Source: Gloeotrichia echinulata CP02 | GTDB taxonomy: Bacteria; Cyanobacteriota; Cyanobacteriia; Cyanobacteriales; Nostocaceae | Direction of reading: 5' to 3' | Assembly (NCBI GenBank): GCA_038087035.1 | Contig: CP051187.1 | Span: forward strand, 6,330,001-6,394,000 | DNA: 64,000 bases | Shown: positions 32,963 through 40,995 of the stretch, piece by piece | Numbering within the stretch: position 1 is the stretch's first letter | Layout of the letters: each line of letters opens with the position of its first letter | Notes under the pieces: model-generated | The model's database searches: none | Told to the model about the DNA's origin: nothing | The model's input: the letters and a program-made list of their open reading frames with translations, nothing else | Program-made: the position numbers and the translations under genes

Positions 32963-35733
32963 GACTGTCTACTATCCCGTGGCAACTGAGTACATTTCAT
33001 TTGATCATCCCTAAAACTAGGACTGTTTTGAGGAAAATTTGTTACTAGTTCCACATTTCCTTCCCTGTTAATCACCCATCCCTGTGCTTCCACAATTGGG
33101 GATTGGGGATTGGTGAGTGGGGATTGGTGAGTGGGGATGGGCAAATTTTTGTTAGTAGTAGTCACTCGCCAATCTTGCATGATTACCTGACTGTGGAGCA
33201 TTTGTCGGGGGTCTTCTGGTAAACCACCGCGTCCTGTCACCACAAAACGAGCGCCACGTTCTGCTGGACAACCTGCGACAATCTGATTTGTTGGGTCGTT
33301 AGGAACTGAGGGCAATTGGGTTAATCCCTGGGTTGGGTCAACACTTAAAATATTAATTTGCACAACACCCTGTAATTGAGAATTTCGACCCGTGGCGGTG
33401 ATATCACTTTGTGGAGTTTGTTGTTCTCGAAACGCGATGCCAAAAATTCCTTGGGTGTTGATGGTGATATTACCACCACGAAAGTCAGTCGAATTGGCGG
33501 TGATGTCGCTATTTTCTGCAGCGGCTAAGGTATCAGTATTGATCGTAATGTTGCCACCATCGAAACTACCTGCATTAGTGCTAATTCGACTCTGACGACG
33601 CAACAGTATATTCCCCGCCTGGAGATGAATATTTCCCCCGGAGCCAGAGCGAGTATTACCATCAATGCTGCTTTGATTGTCAAGGGCGATCGCATCGGCT
33701 ACAATGTTGATAGTGCCAGCACGTCCTGACCCCAAACTCTCAACACTGACAGATCCCTGATCCTGGAGAATTAACTTTCCTGTGGTGATATTTAATTCTC
33801 CCGCCGCCCCTGTGAATTTTCCTGAAGGAGACTTAATAAGAATATCTCCAGATGCTGTTGCTACAGCACTAAAAGCGCTGTTATCTCTGGTTTTGCCAAT
33901 CACTTGCACCGACTCGGTAGCATTGATAAAGATATTTCCCCCCCGTCCCGCACCAACAGTAGAGGCGCCTACCCCACCTCCATCTTGAACAATTAACCGC
34001 CTAGTGTTGATCTTCAAGTCGCCACCGTCGGCTTGGCCAAGGGTTCCCGTAGCCACAAAACTTCGATCTGATCTGCCAATAACTTTTACAGAGTCTCTGG
34101 CGTTGATGGTCAGATTTCCACCACGACCTTCAGAAGGAATCTGGAGATTTCTGATGTTTAACCCACTGGAACTGGTGATAGTAGCTCCCTCTTCTAGGAG
34201 TAGGGAACCTGTGTTAATTTCTAAGTTTCCTGCATTTCCTGTGCTACCAGCAGTATTAGTACTTAGAGCAGTAGCAAACCGACTACCTGGGAAATTTCCT
34301 GACAAGACCACCGACTCAGAGGCGTTGACTGTTAAATCCCCGCTGTTACCTGCACCCAAAGTGGCGGTGGAGAGGACTCCGCTATCCCGAACAGTCAACT
34401 TGCCTGTATCAACTGTTATACTGCCTGCATTTCCCAGATTAAAGGCTGTAGTTAGTAATGCAGCGCTATTCACATCTACTAAATCAGATGTCCTAACGAT
34501 AATATTACCTCCATCTCCTGTTGTAAATGCCAGGTTGATGATTGCCGCGCCATTTTCCACTGTCAGTTTTTTAGTATCAATTATGATATCTCCTGCTTTT
34601 CCTGTGCTGAGGCTCACCCCATATAAGAAACCTTTCGCCGGTAGGGAGTTACCAAGAGTTCTACTCAGTGCTGGCTCAAGATAGTTTCGTTGAAAGTTGT
34701 CAAATCCAATACCGCTAAGTTCTACAGAGTCAGTAGCGTGGATAACAACATTACCTCCTGCGCCTGTACCGTAAGTAGTAGTGCCAAAAAAGGCTTGGTC
34801 TTGAAGCTGGAATTGCGCTGCTTCAACTGTGATGCCCCGACCGTCAATATTTGTTACTGTATCAGAGAACAAGTTGGAGCGATCGCGCAAGGAAACTTTT
34901 CCTCCCCTAATTTGGATAGCGCCACCATTTAATTCTCTAGCTGTTGCCGTACCTGATAACTCAATGTTGCCAAAATTTGCCACACCTGTATAATCTAAAC
35001 TCCAGCCTGTTGGGCTGGGGATGAAACTGACTAAACCTGGGCTGGTGACACTACCCAATAAAATGTTTCCACCCGCAGTACTCACATAAGCATCATCTAA
35101 GCGAATATCACCACCCACTAATCCTAAAGTTTGACCGGGTGACACCTGCAGTCCAACGTTTTGATTATTGTTTGCTAATCCTTGCACAAGAATATTTCCG
35201 GGATTAGGTCCGAACTGCAAGCCTATGGGGACGTTAATTTTTAGCAGTGGTAGCGCTTGTGGATGAGTAGCGCTGAATTTCAGTCCATTATCAAATATGA
35301 TACTATCCGCCGTGGAGGCAATAAACGACCCCTGCAAATTCAGCCGAGCATTTGGTCCGAACACAATCCCGTTGGGATTAATCAAAAATAAATTAGCATT
35401 ACCCAACACCCCTAGGGTTCCCAGAATTTCAGAACTCTTTCCCCCTGTAATTCGGCTGATAATATTTTGAATCCCGCTTGGGTTAGCAAAATCAACTCGC
35501 TGTTGTGCCGAGACATTGAAATCTTCAAAACTATGAAATAGGTTAGAACCACGAATCGCACCACCTTCAATAATATCTCCTTGGCCAGAGGTATTAATGC
35601 TTGAACTTTCTGTTCCTAATGTGTTGTCTGGCTTAATCTGAGCGTCAGCCACACGGTGAAAAACGGTGAATGTACTGCTAAACAATAGGATAAATACGAT
35701 TTTTAACCCCCAAGACCAATTTTTGGTTTCCAC
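32959..35733 (-). CDS. Filamentous haemagglutinin N-terminal-domain (two-partner secretion type) protein
   Basis: A 924-residue exoprotein. It has a signal peptide (KIVFILLFSSTFTVFHRVADAQ), then the TPS domain (GSNLFHSFEDFNV, NLFLINPNGIVFGPNARLNL, GSFIAST) required for outer-membrane export. The centre is a long beta-helix of repeated G-N/D-I-x-V/I motifs (GNIIVRTSDLVDVNS, GNLTINARDSVKV and similar). The C-terminus has AGCPAERGARFVVTGRGGLPEDP, a conserved ending of the cyanobacterial family. The start codon is GTG at 35733. No TpsB transporter gene lies in the window. It is coupled to the downstream CHAT gene. Confidence 0.88.
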   Translation of the reverse strand: METKNWSWGLKIVFILLFSSTFTVFHRVADAQIKPDNTLGTESSSINTSGQGDIIEGGAIRGSNLFHSFEDFNVSAQQRVDFANPSGIQNIISRITGGKSSEILGTLGVLGNANLFLINPNGIVFGPNARLNLQGSFIASTADSIIFDNGLKFSATHPQALPLLKINVPIGLQFGPNPGNILVQGLANNNQNVGLQVSPGQTLGLVGGDIRLDDAYVSTAGGNILLGSVTSPGLVSFIPSPTGWSLDYTGVANFGNIELSGTATARELNGGAIQIRGGKVSLRDRSNLFSDTVTNIDGRGITVEAAQFQLQDQAFFGTTTYGTGAGGNVVIHATDSVELSGIGFDNFQRNYLEPALSRTLGNSLPAKGFLYGVSLSTGKAGDIIIDTKKLTVENGAAIINLAFTTGDGGNIIVRTSDLVDVNSAALLTTAFNLGNAGSITVDTGKLTVRDSGVLSTATLGAGNSGDLTVNASESVVLSGNFPGSRFATALSTNTAGSTGNAGNLEINTGSLLLEEGATITSSSGLNIRNLQIPSEGRGGNLTINARDSVKVIGRSDRSFVATGTLGQADGGDLKINTRRLIVQDGGGVGASTVGAGRGGNIFINATESVQVIGKTRDNSAFSAVATASGDILIKSPSGKFTGAAGELNITTGKLILQDQGSVSVESLGSGRAGTINIVADAIALDNQSSIDGNTRSGSGGNIHLQAGNILLRRQSRISTNAGSFDGGNITINTDTLAAAENSDITANSTDFRGGNITINTQGIFGIAFREQQTPQSDITATGRNSQLQGVVQINILSVDPTQGLTQLPSVPNDPTNQIVAGCPAERGARFVVTGRGGLPEDPRQMLHSQVIMQDWRVTTTNKNLPIPTHQSPLTNPQSPIVEAQGWVINREGNVELVTNFPQNSPSFRDDQMKCTQLPRDSRQS

Positions 35734-35821
35734 AATAATTACCCCGTTGGAGAAATATCGTATTTCTTTATACCATATAATTGGGTTAAATTTACTCGTA
35801 CTTTGTCACACTTACAAACTA

Positions 35822-35878
35822 GCCGATAAGCGTAGAGCTACGCGCTATTAGCGCAGCTTTCCCGTAGGGTAGCGCAAC
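35822..35878. repeat. Palindromic GCGTAG-type dispersed repeat
   Basis: Sequence rich in the inverted motifs GCGTAG/CTACGC, GCTATTAGCGC and CCCGTAGGGTAGCGC, in the 650-bp gap between the haemagglutinin-like gene and the first precursor peptide. The rest of that gap (35880-36370) is A/T-rich and shows no gene. Confidence 0.6.
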
Positions 35879-36386
35879 TACAAATAAATCAATTGACCTA
35901 TGAGAAAATGTGGTGGAGTAATATCCTAGGAGCAGATAAGTCTCACCAAAGTTTTGACGACAAAACTTGTCTAATTATGTCTCTAAAATTTATCGGCAAA
36001 ATTTGAATATTCAGATGGTTTTACTTGTGTGAGCATGACAAAAGACTTGCATTAGGCTCATTCCACTCCTTTGCTATAAGTAAGTCTGTGGAAATCAGCA
36101 GAACTACAGGAATCATATTTGATTTTTGGAAAAATCTAAGTATGTGTAGGCTTGGCAATGCCCACCATAGATATATTTCACCAATCAAATATTAGCGGCT
36201 GTTAAGCAGCTTTTGTATTGTTAATTTGCCAGGACATAATTAGTCATCTTATGTCGATACAATCAAGTAAATAGCCTTGAAAGTTTTAATTTTGTAGCTA
36301 ATAATTGCAGGTATAAGGTTAAGAAATAAATGCTTAATCTTTCACAAGATTACTGTTTTTTCTAGGTTACATAGGAGACAAAAGCA

Positions 36387-36650
36387 ATGGTAAACATCCA
36401 ATTGTCAGAACTGAATACTACAGGCTCCGAACTGTTTATCGATTCTGAAAGCTTTCTGCAAGACCTGACTGATACGGATGCTATGGTTATCCAGGGAGGA
36501 GTAGGGGGCGACATCAATAAATTACTGGAATTTGGGTTGGGCGCTTATGCAATTAATAATGTTATATCCATAGCGAAGTCATTTAGTGCTGCTCCTAGTG
36601 ATTCTGCTCCTGTTAGTTCTGCTCCTGGTGGTTCTACTCATGGTGGCTGA
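36387..36650 (+). CDS. Double-glycine leader peptide, RiPP/bacteriocin-like precursor (type 1)
   Basis: An 87-residue peptide with a clear ribosome-binding site (TAGGAGAC). The leader SELFIDSESFLQDLTDTDAMVIQGG is acidic and ends in a Gly-Gly processing site at about residues 37-38, the type cleaved by C39 peptidases. The core begins GVGGDINKLLEFGLGAYAIN, is hydrophobic with a possible helix, and ends in a Ser/Pro/Gly-rich tail SAPGGSTHGG. No modification enzyme is visible. The leader is closely similar to that of the next small gene, so the two are members of one family. Confidence 0.65.
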   Translation: MVNIQLSELNTTGSELFIDSESFLQDLTDTDAMVIQGGVGGDINKLLEFGLGAYAINNVISIAKSFSAAPSDSAPVSSAPGGSTHGG

Positions 36651-36684
36651 GGCCTTTGTTGATAGTTTATAGTTCACCATTGAA

Positions 36685-36714
36685 TAGAATTCAGCAATCA
36701 AAAGTTGAATTCTA
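36685..36714. promoter_or_regulatory. Inverted repeat between the two type 1 precursors
   Basis: TAGAATTCA (36685-36693) and TGAATTCTA (36706-36714) form a 9-bp stem with a 12-nt loop. It is possibly a processing or regulatory hairpin. Confidence 0.4.
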
Positions 36715-36733
36715 CTCAAATGCATTAATGAAT

Positions 36734-36759
36734 GAGCAGGATAAAAACTAATCCTGCTC
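36734..36759 (+). terminator. Perfect hairpin between the two type 1 precursors
   Basis: GAGCAGGAT (36734-36742) pairs perfectly with ATCCTGCTC (36751-36759). No T-run follows, so it may be an attenuator or mRNA-stability hairpin that sets the ratio of the two peptides. Confidence 0.5.
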
Positions 36760-36828
36760 AAATTTACCAGGGTGTCAATTTTATTAAAAAAACATACAAA
36801 AGTTACGCAAGCAATGGGGAGAAAATCA

Positions 36829-37053
36829 ATGACTAATATCAACACTACTCATTCAGAATCATTTCCAGATACTGAAAGCCTTTTAGAGAATTTATCTGAC
36901 ATGGATTCCATGCTAATAACTGGAGGTAAAACCATGAAGGATAAAACTGCTGAAGATAATAAATTTAGTATGAAACTTGCAGAACTGTCCAACCAAACAA
37001 TTACATCGCTAGTCGATTTATTTTTTAATTCTCCAAAACGGGATATTAACTAG
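36829..37053 (+). CDS. Double-glycine leader peptide, RiPP/bacteriocin-like precursor (type 1, second copy)
   Basis: A 74-residue peptide. The ATG at 36829 is preceded by GGGGAGA; an in-frame ATG at 36814 is less likely. The leader SESFPDTESLLENLSDMDSMLITGG parallels the first precursor (SEL/SESF, D-x-ES-hydrophobic-x-x-L-x-D-x-D-x-M). After Gly-Gly the core is KTMKDKTAEDNKFSMKLAEL and continues with an amphipathic segment and a basic end (FFNSPKRDIN). The core does not resemble that of the first peptide, the usual pattern of conserved leader with variable core. Confidence 0.6.
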   Translation: MTNINTTHSESFPDTESLLENLSDMDSMLITGGKTMKDKTAEDNKFSMKLAELSNQTITSLVDLFFNSPKRDIN

Positions 37054-37073
37054 TACTCGTAATCTAAATAGTT

Positions 37074-37673
37074 ATGTCACACGACACAAATCAATTTCCA
37101 GATTTAGAAAAATACAACATTAAAACCAGCAAGTTTTTAACGCCTTTTCAGCGAAAAGTTCTGCTGAAAAATCTCCAAGCAAATTTACAACCAGAATATC
37201 GTCGTCGTATCGAAATTATGTTGTTGGCAGATCAGGGGAAATCTCAAACTCAAATTTGTAAAATATTAGGTTGCTCTTGCCACATGGCGAGATACTGGGT
37301 TGGTATAGCAAAAGCTGGTTTAGCTCACCAATGGCAAGAACAGCCAATCGGCAGACCTAAGAGTGTTAACGAGCAATATCTTGACCGCTTGAAAGAATTG
37401 GTCAGCCATAGCCCTCGTCAGTATGGCTATCCATTTCAAAGCTGGACAGCACAATGGTTAAGCAAACATTTAGTAAGTGAACTGGGGATTGAAATTACCG
37501 AACGCCATGTCAGCCGTCTGCTCAAAAAAATGGGATTGTCTACCCAACAAAAAAATAATAGCCTCAAACAACAAACTGACGATATCCAAGATTCTGAAAT
37601 TACAATTTGTGATTTGCAATTGCCTTTTGAGGCTAGTTTTAATTGGTCTTTAAATTTTGTTAACACCACGTAG
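37074..37673 (+). CDS. Homeodomain-like helix-turn-helix protein (copy 1)
   Basis: A 199-residue protein. The centre resembles the N-terminal DNA-binding part of IS630-type transposases: a first HTH (RIEIMLLADQGKSQTQICKI then LGCSCHMARYWVGIAKAGL), a GRPKSV linker, and a second winged HTH (LKELVSHSPRQYGYPFQSWT, then LSKHLVSELGIEITERHVSRL). The DDE catalytic domain is absent. The paralogue at 40996-41589 keeps the same length and ends, so this is a conserved stand-alone protein and not a random transposase fragment. It starts 20 bp after the second precursor peptide and is followed by a terminator, suggesting it regulates the peptide locus. Confidence 0.72.
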   Translation: MSHDTNQFPDLEKYNIKTSKFLTPFQRKVLLKNLQANLQPEYRRRIEIMLLADQGKSQTQICKILGCSCHMARYWVGIAKAGLAHQWQEQPIGRPKSVNEQYLDRLKELVSHSPRQYGYPFQSWTAQWLSKHLVSELGIEITERHVSRLLKKMGLSTQQKNNSLKQQTDDIQDSEITICDLQLPFEASFNWSLNFVNTT

Positions 37674-37774
37674 TAATTCTAGTATTCTAGTTAATAAATT
37701 TTCCTCCAGATGGAATTATTTTTGACTCACTTACGAATTTTTACGCTGAAACTAAAAGGATTAGGCGTATTAAC

Positions 37775-37815
37775 GCACCTGTTTAGGTATTTTACCTGCA
37801 TGGGTGCTTTTTTTT
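37775..37815 (+). terminator. Rho-independent terminator
   Basis: GCACC...GGGTGC (37775-37779 with 37802-37807) encloses AGGT/ACCT and is followed by eight or more T. It ends the 36387-37673 transcription unit. Confidence 0.82.
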
Positions 37816-37910
37816 GTAAAAAGGAATCTAGAGAAAATTAAATATTAAATATGTACTATTATGGTAATTTCTTATTAAGATTTAGATTAAATATTTAATT
37901 TATTTTTAAT

Positions 37911-37951
37911 CCAAAAGCAGTAATTGTATATTGGTTTTTTATGACTTTTGG
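37911..37951. promoter_or_regulatory. Conserved palindrome P1 upstream of CTB-type precursor 1
   Basis: CCAAAAG (37911-37917) and CTTTTGG (37945-37951), start-to-start 34 bp. The same pair with the same 34-bp spacing is found at 40172-40212 upstream of the second precursor, though the sequence between differs. It is a candidate operator. Confidence 0.55.
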
Positions 37952-37992
37952 ATAATTTATTATCTAGCAATTACGTTTATAAATAAAAGTAT

Positions 37993-38039
37993 AGGTATTA
38001 CATGCTTATGTTTTTTAGATATGTATGTTTGTAATACCT
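37993..38039. promoter_or_regulatory. Conserved inverted repeat P2 in the 5' region of CTB-type precursor 1
   Basis: AGGTATTAC (37993-38001) and GTAATACCT (38031-38039) are perfectly complementary. The copy at 40258-40296 keeps the arms with one mismatch and a shorter loop. It lies 27 bp before the ATG, so it could be a leader-RNA hairpin or a binding site. Confidence 0.55.
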
Positions 38040-38065
38040 CTATAGCAAAAATGAGGGTAACAATT

Positions 38066-38242
38066 ATGTCAGTTCAATTGATCGAAGCCGAGTTACTTGA
38101 GGAGCTTTCTACAGAAGAGCAAGAGTTTCTATCTGGAGGACAACTCTACCTTCCTGCCAATCTTAGAGGCTTTCTAAGAGACAAAGAAGGCAAGAAGTAT
38201 CCTGTTAGATTGAGCATTTTGGAACCTAGCCAGACAAGTTGA
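38066..38242 (+). CDS. CTB-family-like double-glycine precursor peptide 1
   Basis: A 58-residue peptide preceded by GAGGGTAACAATT. The leader contains LLEELSTEEQEFLSGG, the conserved motif of cyanobacterial CTB-type bacteriocin precursors, ending in Gly-Gly at about residues 25-26. The core begins QLYLPANLRGFLRDKEGKKY and is basic, with no cysteines. The leader is almost identical to that of the peptide at 40323-40511, while the cores are unrelated. No modifying enzyme is visible; export would need a C39-peptidase ABC transporter, which is not in the window. Confidence 0.75.
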   Translation: MSVQLIEAELLEELSTEEQEFLSGGQLYLPANLRGFLRDKEGKKYPVRLSILEPSQTS

Positions 38243-38665
38243 GGGATAAAGATCTAGTCATGGCTTCTAGCCTCAGCCGCAATCTGTTATTTCTTAACTG
38301 CTCGTAGTTAGCTAAACTTACGATTAGTGGGGTGGGAGAAAAAACTGATATAACTAGCTCTAAATAACTCTGATTTGAAGAGATATTAGACGCTTTAATC
38401 GATTGTCTCTAGATATTAAATCAACAGTCTAGAAACAAAAAGTAAGTGCTAGTAATAACATTTACCTTCCTCCTCTTCCCTCCATTCATTCAGATAAAAA
38501 TAGGGTATATTTTCTGGTGTTTGACTCTTGCAAATTACTAGATTTTTATAAATTATCGACATACAAAATTAGGAAATATGAAATTTTTTATCTAGATTCC
38601 CAATTTCTCTAATTATTAATTACTGCAGTTTTAGCGATTACCCTTAAATCTTTGGAATAGGTGGT

Positions 38666-39907
38666 ATGTTGCACTTGAGCTACAAATACCGAATCTATCC
38701 AAACCAGACTCAGGAACAGATGATGTTGAACTGGTTGGAGCAATGTCGCCGCGTTTACAACTACGCGCTAGCCGAGCGCAAAGACTGGATTAACTCGCGT
38801 ACATGTGCAATTAATGCTTGCAGTATCCACTCGGAATACATCATTGCGGCTGATACACTTTATCCAAATTACTACACACAAAAACGCAATCTGACTCAAG
38901 CTAGAAACGAGATTCCCGAACTCAAAGCAGTTCATTCTCAGGTCTTGCAAGATGTATTAGGAGGACTCGAAAAGTCATTCTGTTTTATGCAAGAACGAGG
39001 ATTTGGATTTCCTCGCTTCAAAAAATTTGGTCAGTATCGCTCTTTTCTGTTTCCGCAATTCACAGATAATCCCATCACTGGGCATCAAATCAAATTGCCC
39101 AAAATTGGTATGGTGTTAATTAACTTCCATCGCCCAATTCCAGAGGGATTTGCTGTCAAGCAAGTTAGGATTGTTCGCAAAGCATCGGGTTGGTATGCGA
39201 TTGTTTTATTGCAAACAAATGTCTCTATTCCTGATATAATCCCACAAGGAAATTCCATCGGTATTGAGTTGGGATTAAAAAAGTTCTTGGCTGTATCAAT
39301 GGGAAAGTTGGTGGAACATCCTCGTTGTTTTCTGAACTTGCAAAGCAAGCTGAAATGGCTGCAACGCAAACTGAAAAACAAACAGTGCGGCTCCCATAAC
39401 TACCGTAAACAACAGCATAAAATTGCTAAATTGCATGAACACATTCACAATCTTCGTCGGGAGTTTCAGTTTGACATTGCTCATCAACTCTGCAACGGAG
39501 TTGGAATGATTTTTGCTCAAGATAGCAACCCGAAAGTTAATAGTTACGGAATGCAGCCAAACCAATTCCTAGAAATTCTCCAGTGGGTTTGCTTCAAACG
39601 AGGTGTATTTTTCCTCAAAGTTGACTCCAAGCAGACAAGTCAAATTTGCCCTAACTGTGGAGCGCGTAGCGGAAAAAAACACAGCCAAAACTTACGCACA
39701 GACAGGAAAGAAACTGAATTTTTTAACATCAACTCTACCTGGAAACGAGAGTTTTTAGTTAATGAATTCGATTTCTACTGTTCTGAATGTGGATATACAA
39801 CAGACCGAGATGTCGCTGCTGCTCAAGTAGTCGAGCAACGCGGTCTAGCAGCCGTGGGATACATGGTGAAGGTGCCTGTGGAGGCTAGTGCGTCAGCACT
39901 CCGATGA
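38666..39907 (+). CDS. TnpB-family protein with altered RuvC active site (probably nuclease-dead)
   Basis: A 413-residue TnpB/OrfB-type protein starting MLHLSYKYRIYPNQTQEQMM. Normal TnpB proteins have RuvC residues D, E, D. Here motif I is IGIELGLKKFLAVS with E201 in place of Asp, motif II is MIFAQDSNPK with Q285 in place of the catalytic Glu, and only motif III TDRDVAAAQ (D380/D382) is intact. Several residues usually present after motif II are missing, and the segment between the two CxxC pairs (CPNC, CSEC) is longer than usual. The frame is intact despite these changes. A right-end hairpin follows. It sits between the two CTB-type precursors, so a role as an RNA-guided DNA-binding protein is possible. 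Confidence 0.85.
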   Translation: MLHLSYKYRIYPNQTQEQMMLNWLEQCRRVYNYALAERKDWINSRTCAINACSIHSEYIIAADTLYPNYYTQKRNLTQARNEIPELKAVHSQVLQDVLGGLEKSFCFMQERGFGFPRFKKFGQYRSFLFPQFTDNPITGHQIKLPKIGMVLINFHRPIPEGFAVKQVRIVRKASGWYAIVLLQTNVSIPDIIPQGNSIGIELGLKKFLAVSMGKLVEHPRCFLNLQSKLKWLQRKLKNKQCGSHNYRKQQHKIAKLHEHIHNLRREFQFDIAHQLCNGVGMIFAQDSNPKVNSYGMQPNQFLEILQWVCFKRGVFFLKVDSKQTSQICPNCGARSGKKHSQNLRTDRKETEFFNINSTWKREFLVNEFDFYCSECGYTTDRDVAAAQVVEQRGLAAVGYMVKVPVEASASALR

Positions 39908-39979
39908 AGCAGGAACTCTCAATCGCGAGGTTGGGATGCTGATACTGTAGGCTATGCTTACAGTGTTGGAGAATGTCAC
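39904..39979 (+). ncRNA. Right end / putative omega-RNA 3' region of the inactive TnpB
   Basis: Directly after the stop codon, TCTCAA and TTGGGA (about 39918-39935) form one hairpin and ACTGTA/TACAGT (about 39944-39964) a second; the sequence ends GGAGAATGTCAC at 39979. This is the layout of TnpB-element right ends, from which a guide RNA is processed. The adjacent guide would begin GTAAGGGAAATT (39980 onward). Confidence 0.5.
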
Positions 39980-40171
39980 GTAAGGGAAATTCAAGAAGTT
40001 AGGAATAAAGCTACGTGTCATATTTTTTTCGTTGAGGTTGTCTAACATTAAAAGTCAATAGTCCACCCAGGATTTTTGACACTTAACCCTTTACTCTTGA
40101 GAACCATGACAGATGATTTATGTACGATAAATAAATAGGAAAATGTAATTTATTTTTTTATTTTTTATCAG

Positions 40172-40212
40172 CCAAAAGCAGTAAATTTATTTCACTAATA
40201 TATAACTTTTGG
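40172..40212. promoter_or_regulatory. Conserved palindrome P1 upstream of CTB-type precursor 2
   Basis: CCAAAAG (40172-40178) and CTTTTGG (40206-40212), with the same 34-bp register as at 37911-37951. Confidence 0.55.
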
Positions 40213-40257
40213 ATCATTTATTACCCGTGGAATAGGTTTATAGTTAAAAGTGACTAT

Positions 40258-40296
40258 AGGTATTACATATGTTTTTTCTATATGTGTGTAAAACCT
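40258..40296. promoter_or_regulatory. Conserved inverted repeat P2 in the 5' region of CTB-type precursor 2
   Basis: AGGTATTAC (40258-40266) and GTAAAACCT (40288-40296); counterpart of 37993-38039, with one mismatch in the stem. Confidence 0.5.
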
Positions 40297-40322
40297 ATGT
40301 AGCTAAATTGAGGGTAACAATT

Positions 40323-40511
40323 ATGTCAGATCAAGTCATTCAATCCAATTTGTTGGAAGAGCTTTCCACAGAGGAGCAAGAGCTTCTATCTGGAGGAAAG
40401 CGCGATTATGATTACCCATATGATGGCGGTAGGACTAAGCAGCGTAAGTGCTGGTGTCCCAAGCAGACGGGCTATCCATATCCCGGTATGGGGTATGGGG
40501 ACGTGAACTAA
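40323..40511 (+). CDS. CTB-family-like double-glycine precursor peptide 2
   Basis: A 62-residue peptide with the leader LLEELSTEEQELLSGG (Gly-Gly at about residues 25-26) and the same GAGGGTAACAATT region before the ATG as precursor 1. The core KRDYDYPYDGGRTKQRKCWC and its continuation PKQTGYPYPGMGYGD are rich in Tyr, Pro and Gly with a CWC motif, unlike the core of precursor 1. The gene stands alone in an A/T-rich region; the 480 bp downstream hold only dispersed repeats. It is clearly a leader-conserved, core-variable relative. Confidence 0.78.
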   Translation: MSDQVIQSNLLEELSTEEQELLSGGKRDYDYPYDGGRTKQRKCWCPKQTGYPYPGMGYGDVN

Positions 40512-40667
40512 TGTGTTGTTTGTGATAGCGGTTATCGATTGGATGAGAACACCAAAAACCTTGCTATAAAATCATGGGAGCAAAATTTTTGTACCTCACT
40601 CAATTGTACAGCGCTATAACCTAAGTTTTCGCGTTCACCTCATGTGGAAAAATCAAGGTGAAACCTA

Positions 40668-40770
40668 ATACCAATTCAAAAAATCTTTGCAACACATCGA
40701 TAATCTGTAGGGACGCAAGGCCTTGCGCCCCTACCCTATCTGTCCCATTCTTTTTTCAAATTGCTATAAT
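40668..40770. repeat. Palindromic dispersed repeat, family B copy 1
   Basis: Starts TACCAATTCAAAAAATC, has a central GTAGGGACGCAAGG/CCTTGCGCCCCTAC palindrome and ends TTTTTTCAAATTGCTATAA, giving imperfect terminal inverted repeats. Other copies are at 55768-55852, 58572-58661 and (palindrome only) 63747-63775. Confidence 0.85.
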
Positions 40771-40798
40771 CCCCTTGGGCATGTTTTCAAAGTCTTAG

Positions 40799-40842
40799 AT
40801 CCCCCTAAGTCTCCCTTTGAAAGGGGGATTGGGGGGATAACC
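40799..40842. repeat. GATCCCCC-type palindromic repeat
   Basis: GATCCCCCTAAGTCTCCCTT pairs imperfectly with GAAAGGGGGATTGGGGGGAT. This is a common cyanobacterial intergenic palindrome. Confidence 0.6.
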
Positions 40843-40995
40843 GTAGTGAAAAATATATTAGGACTTATACACTCGTGATGAAAAATAATCAATACTATAA
40901 TCATAGCATACCACGAGGAATATTTGTGAAGTTTTTACTATAAATGTTCACTTATTCACTTTACGGCATCTAACCCTTACTCACATGTAAGATTT

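Noticed and set aside
34004..34684. 226-codon plus-strand ORF opposite the haemagglutinin-like gene
   Set aside because: The reverse frame of a repetitive beta-helix coding region stays open by composition; no family features.
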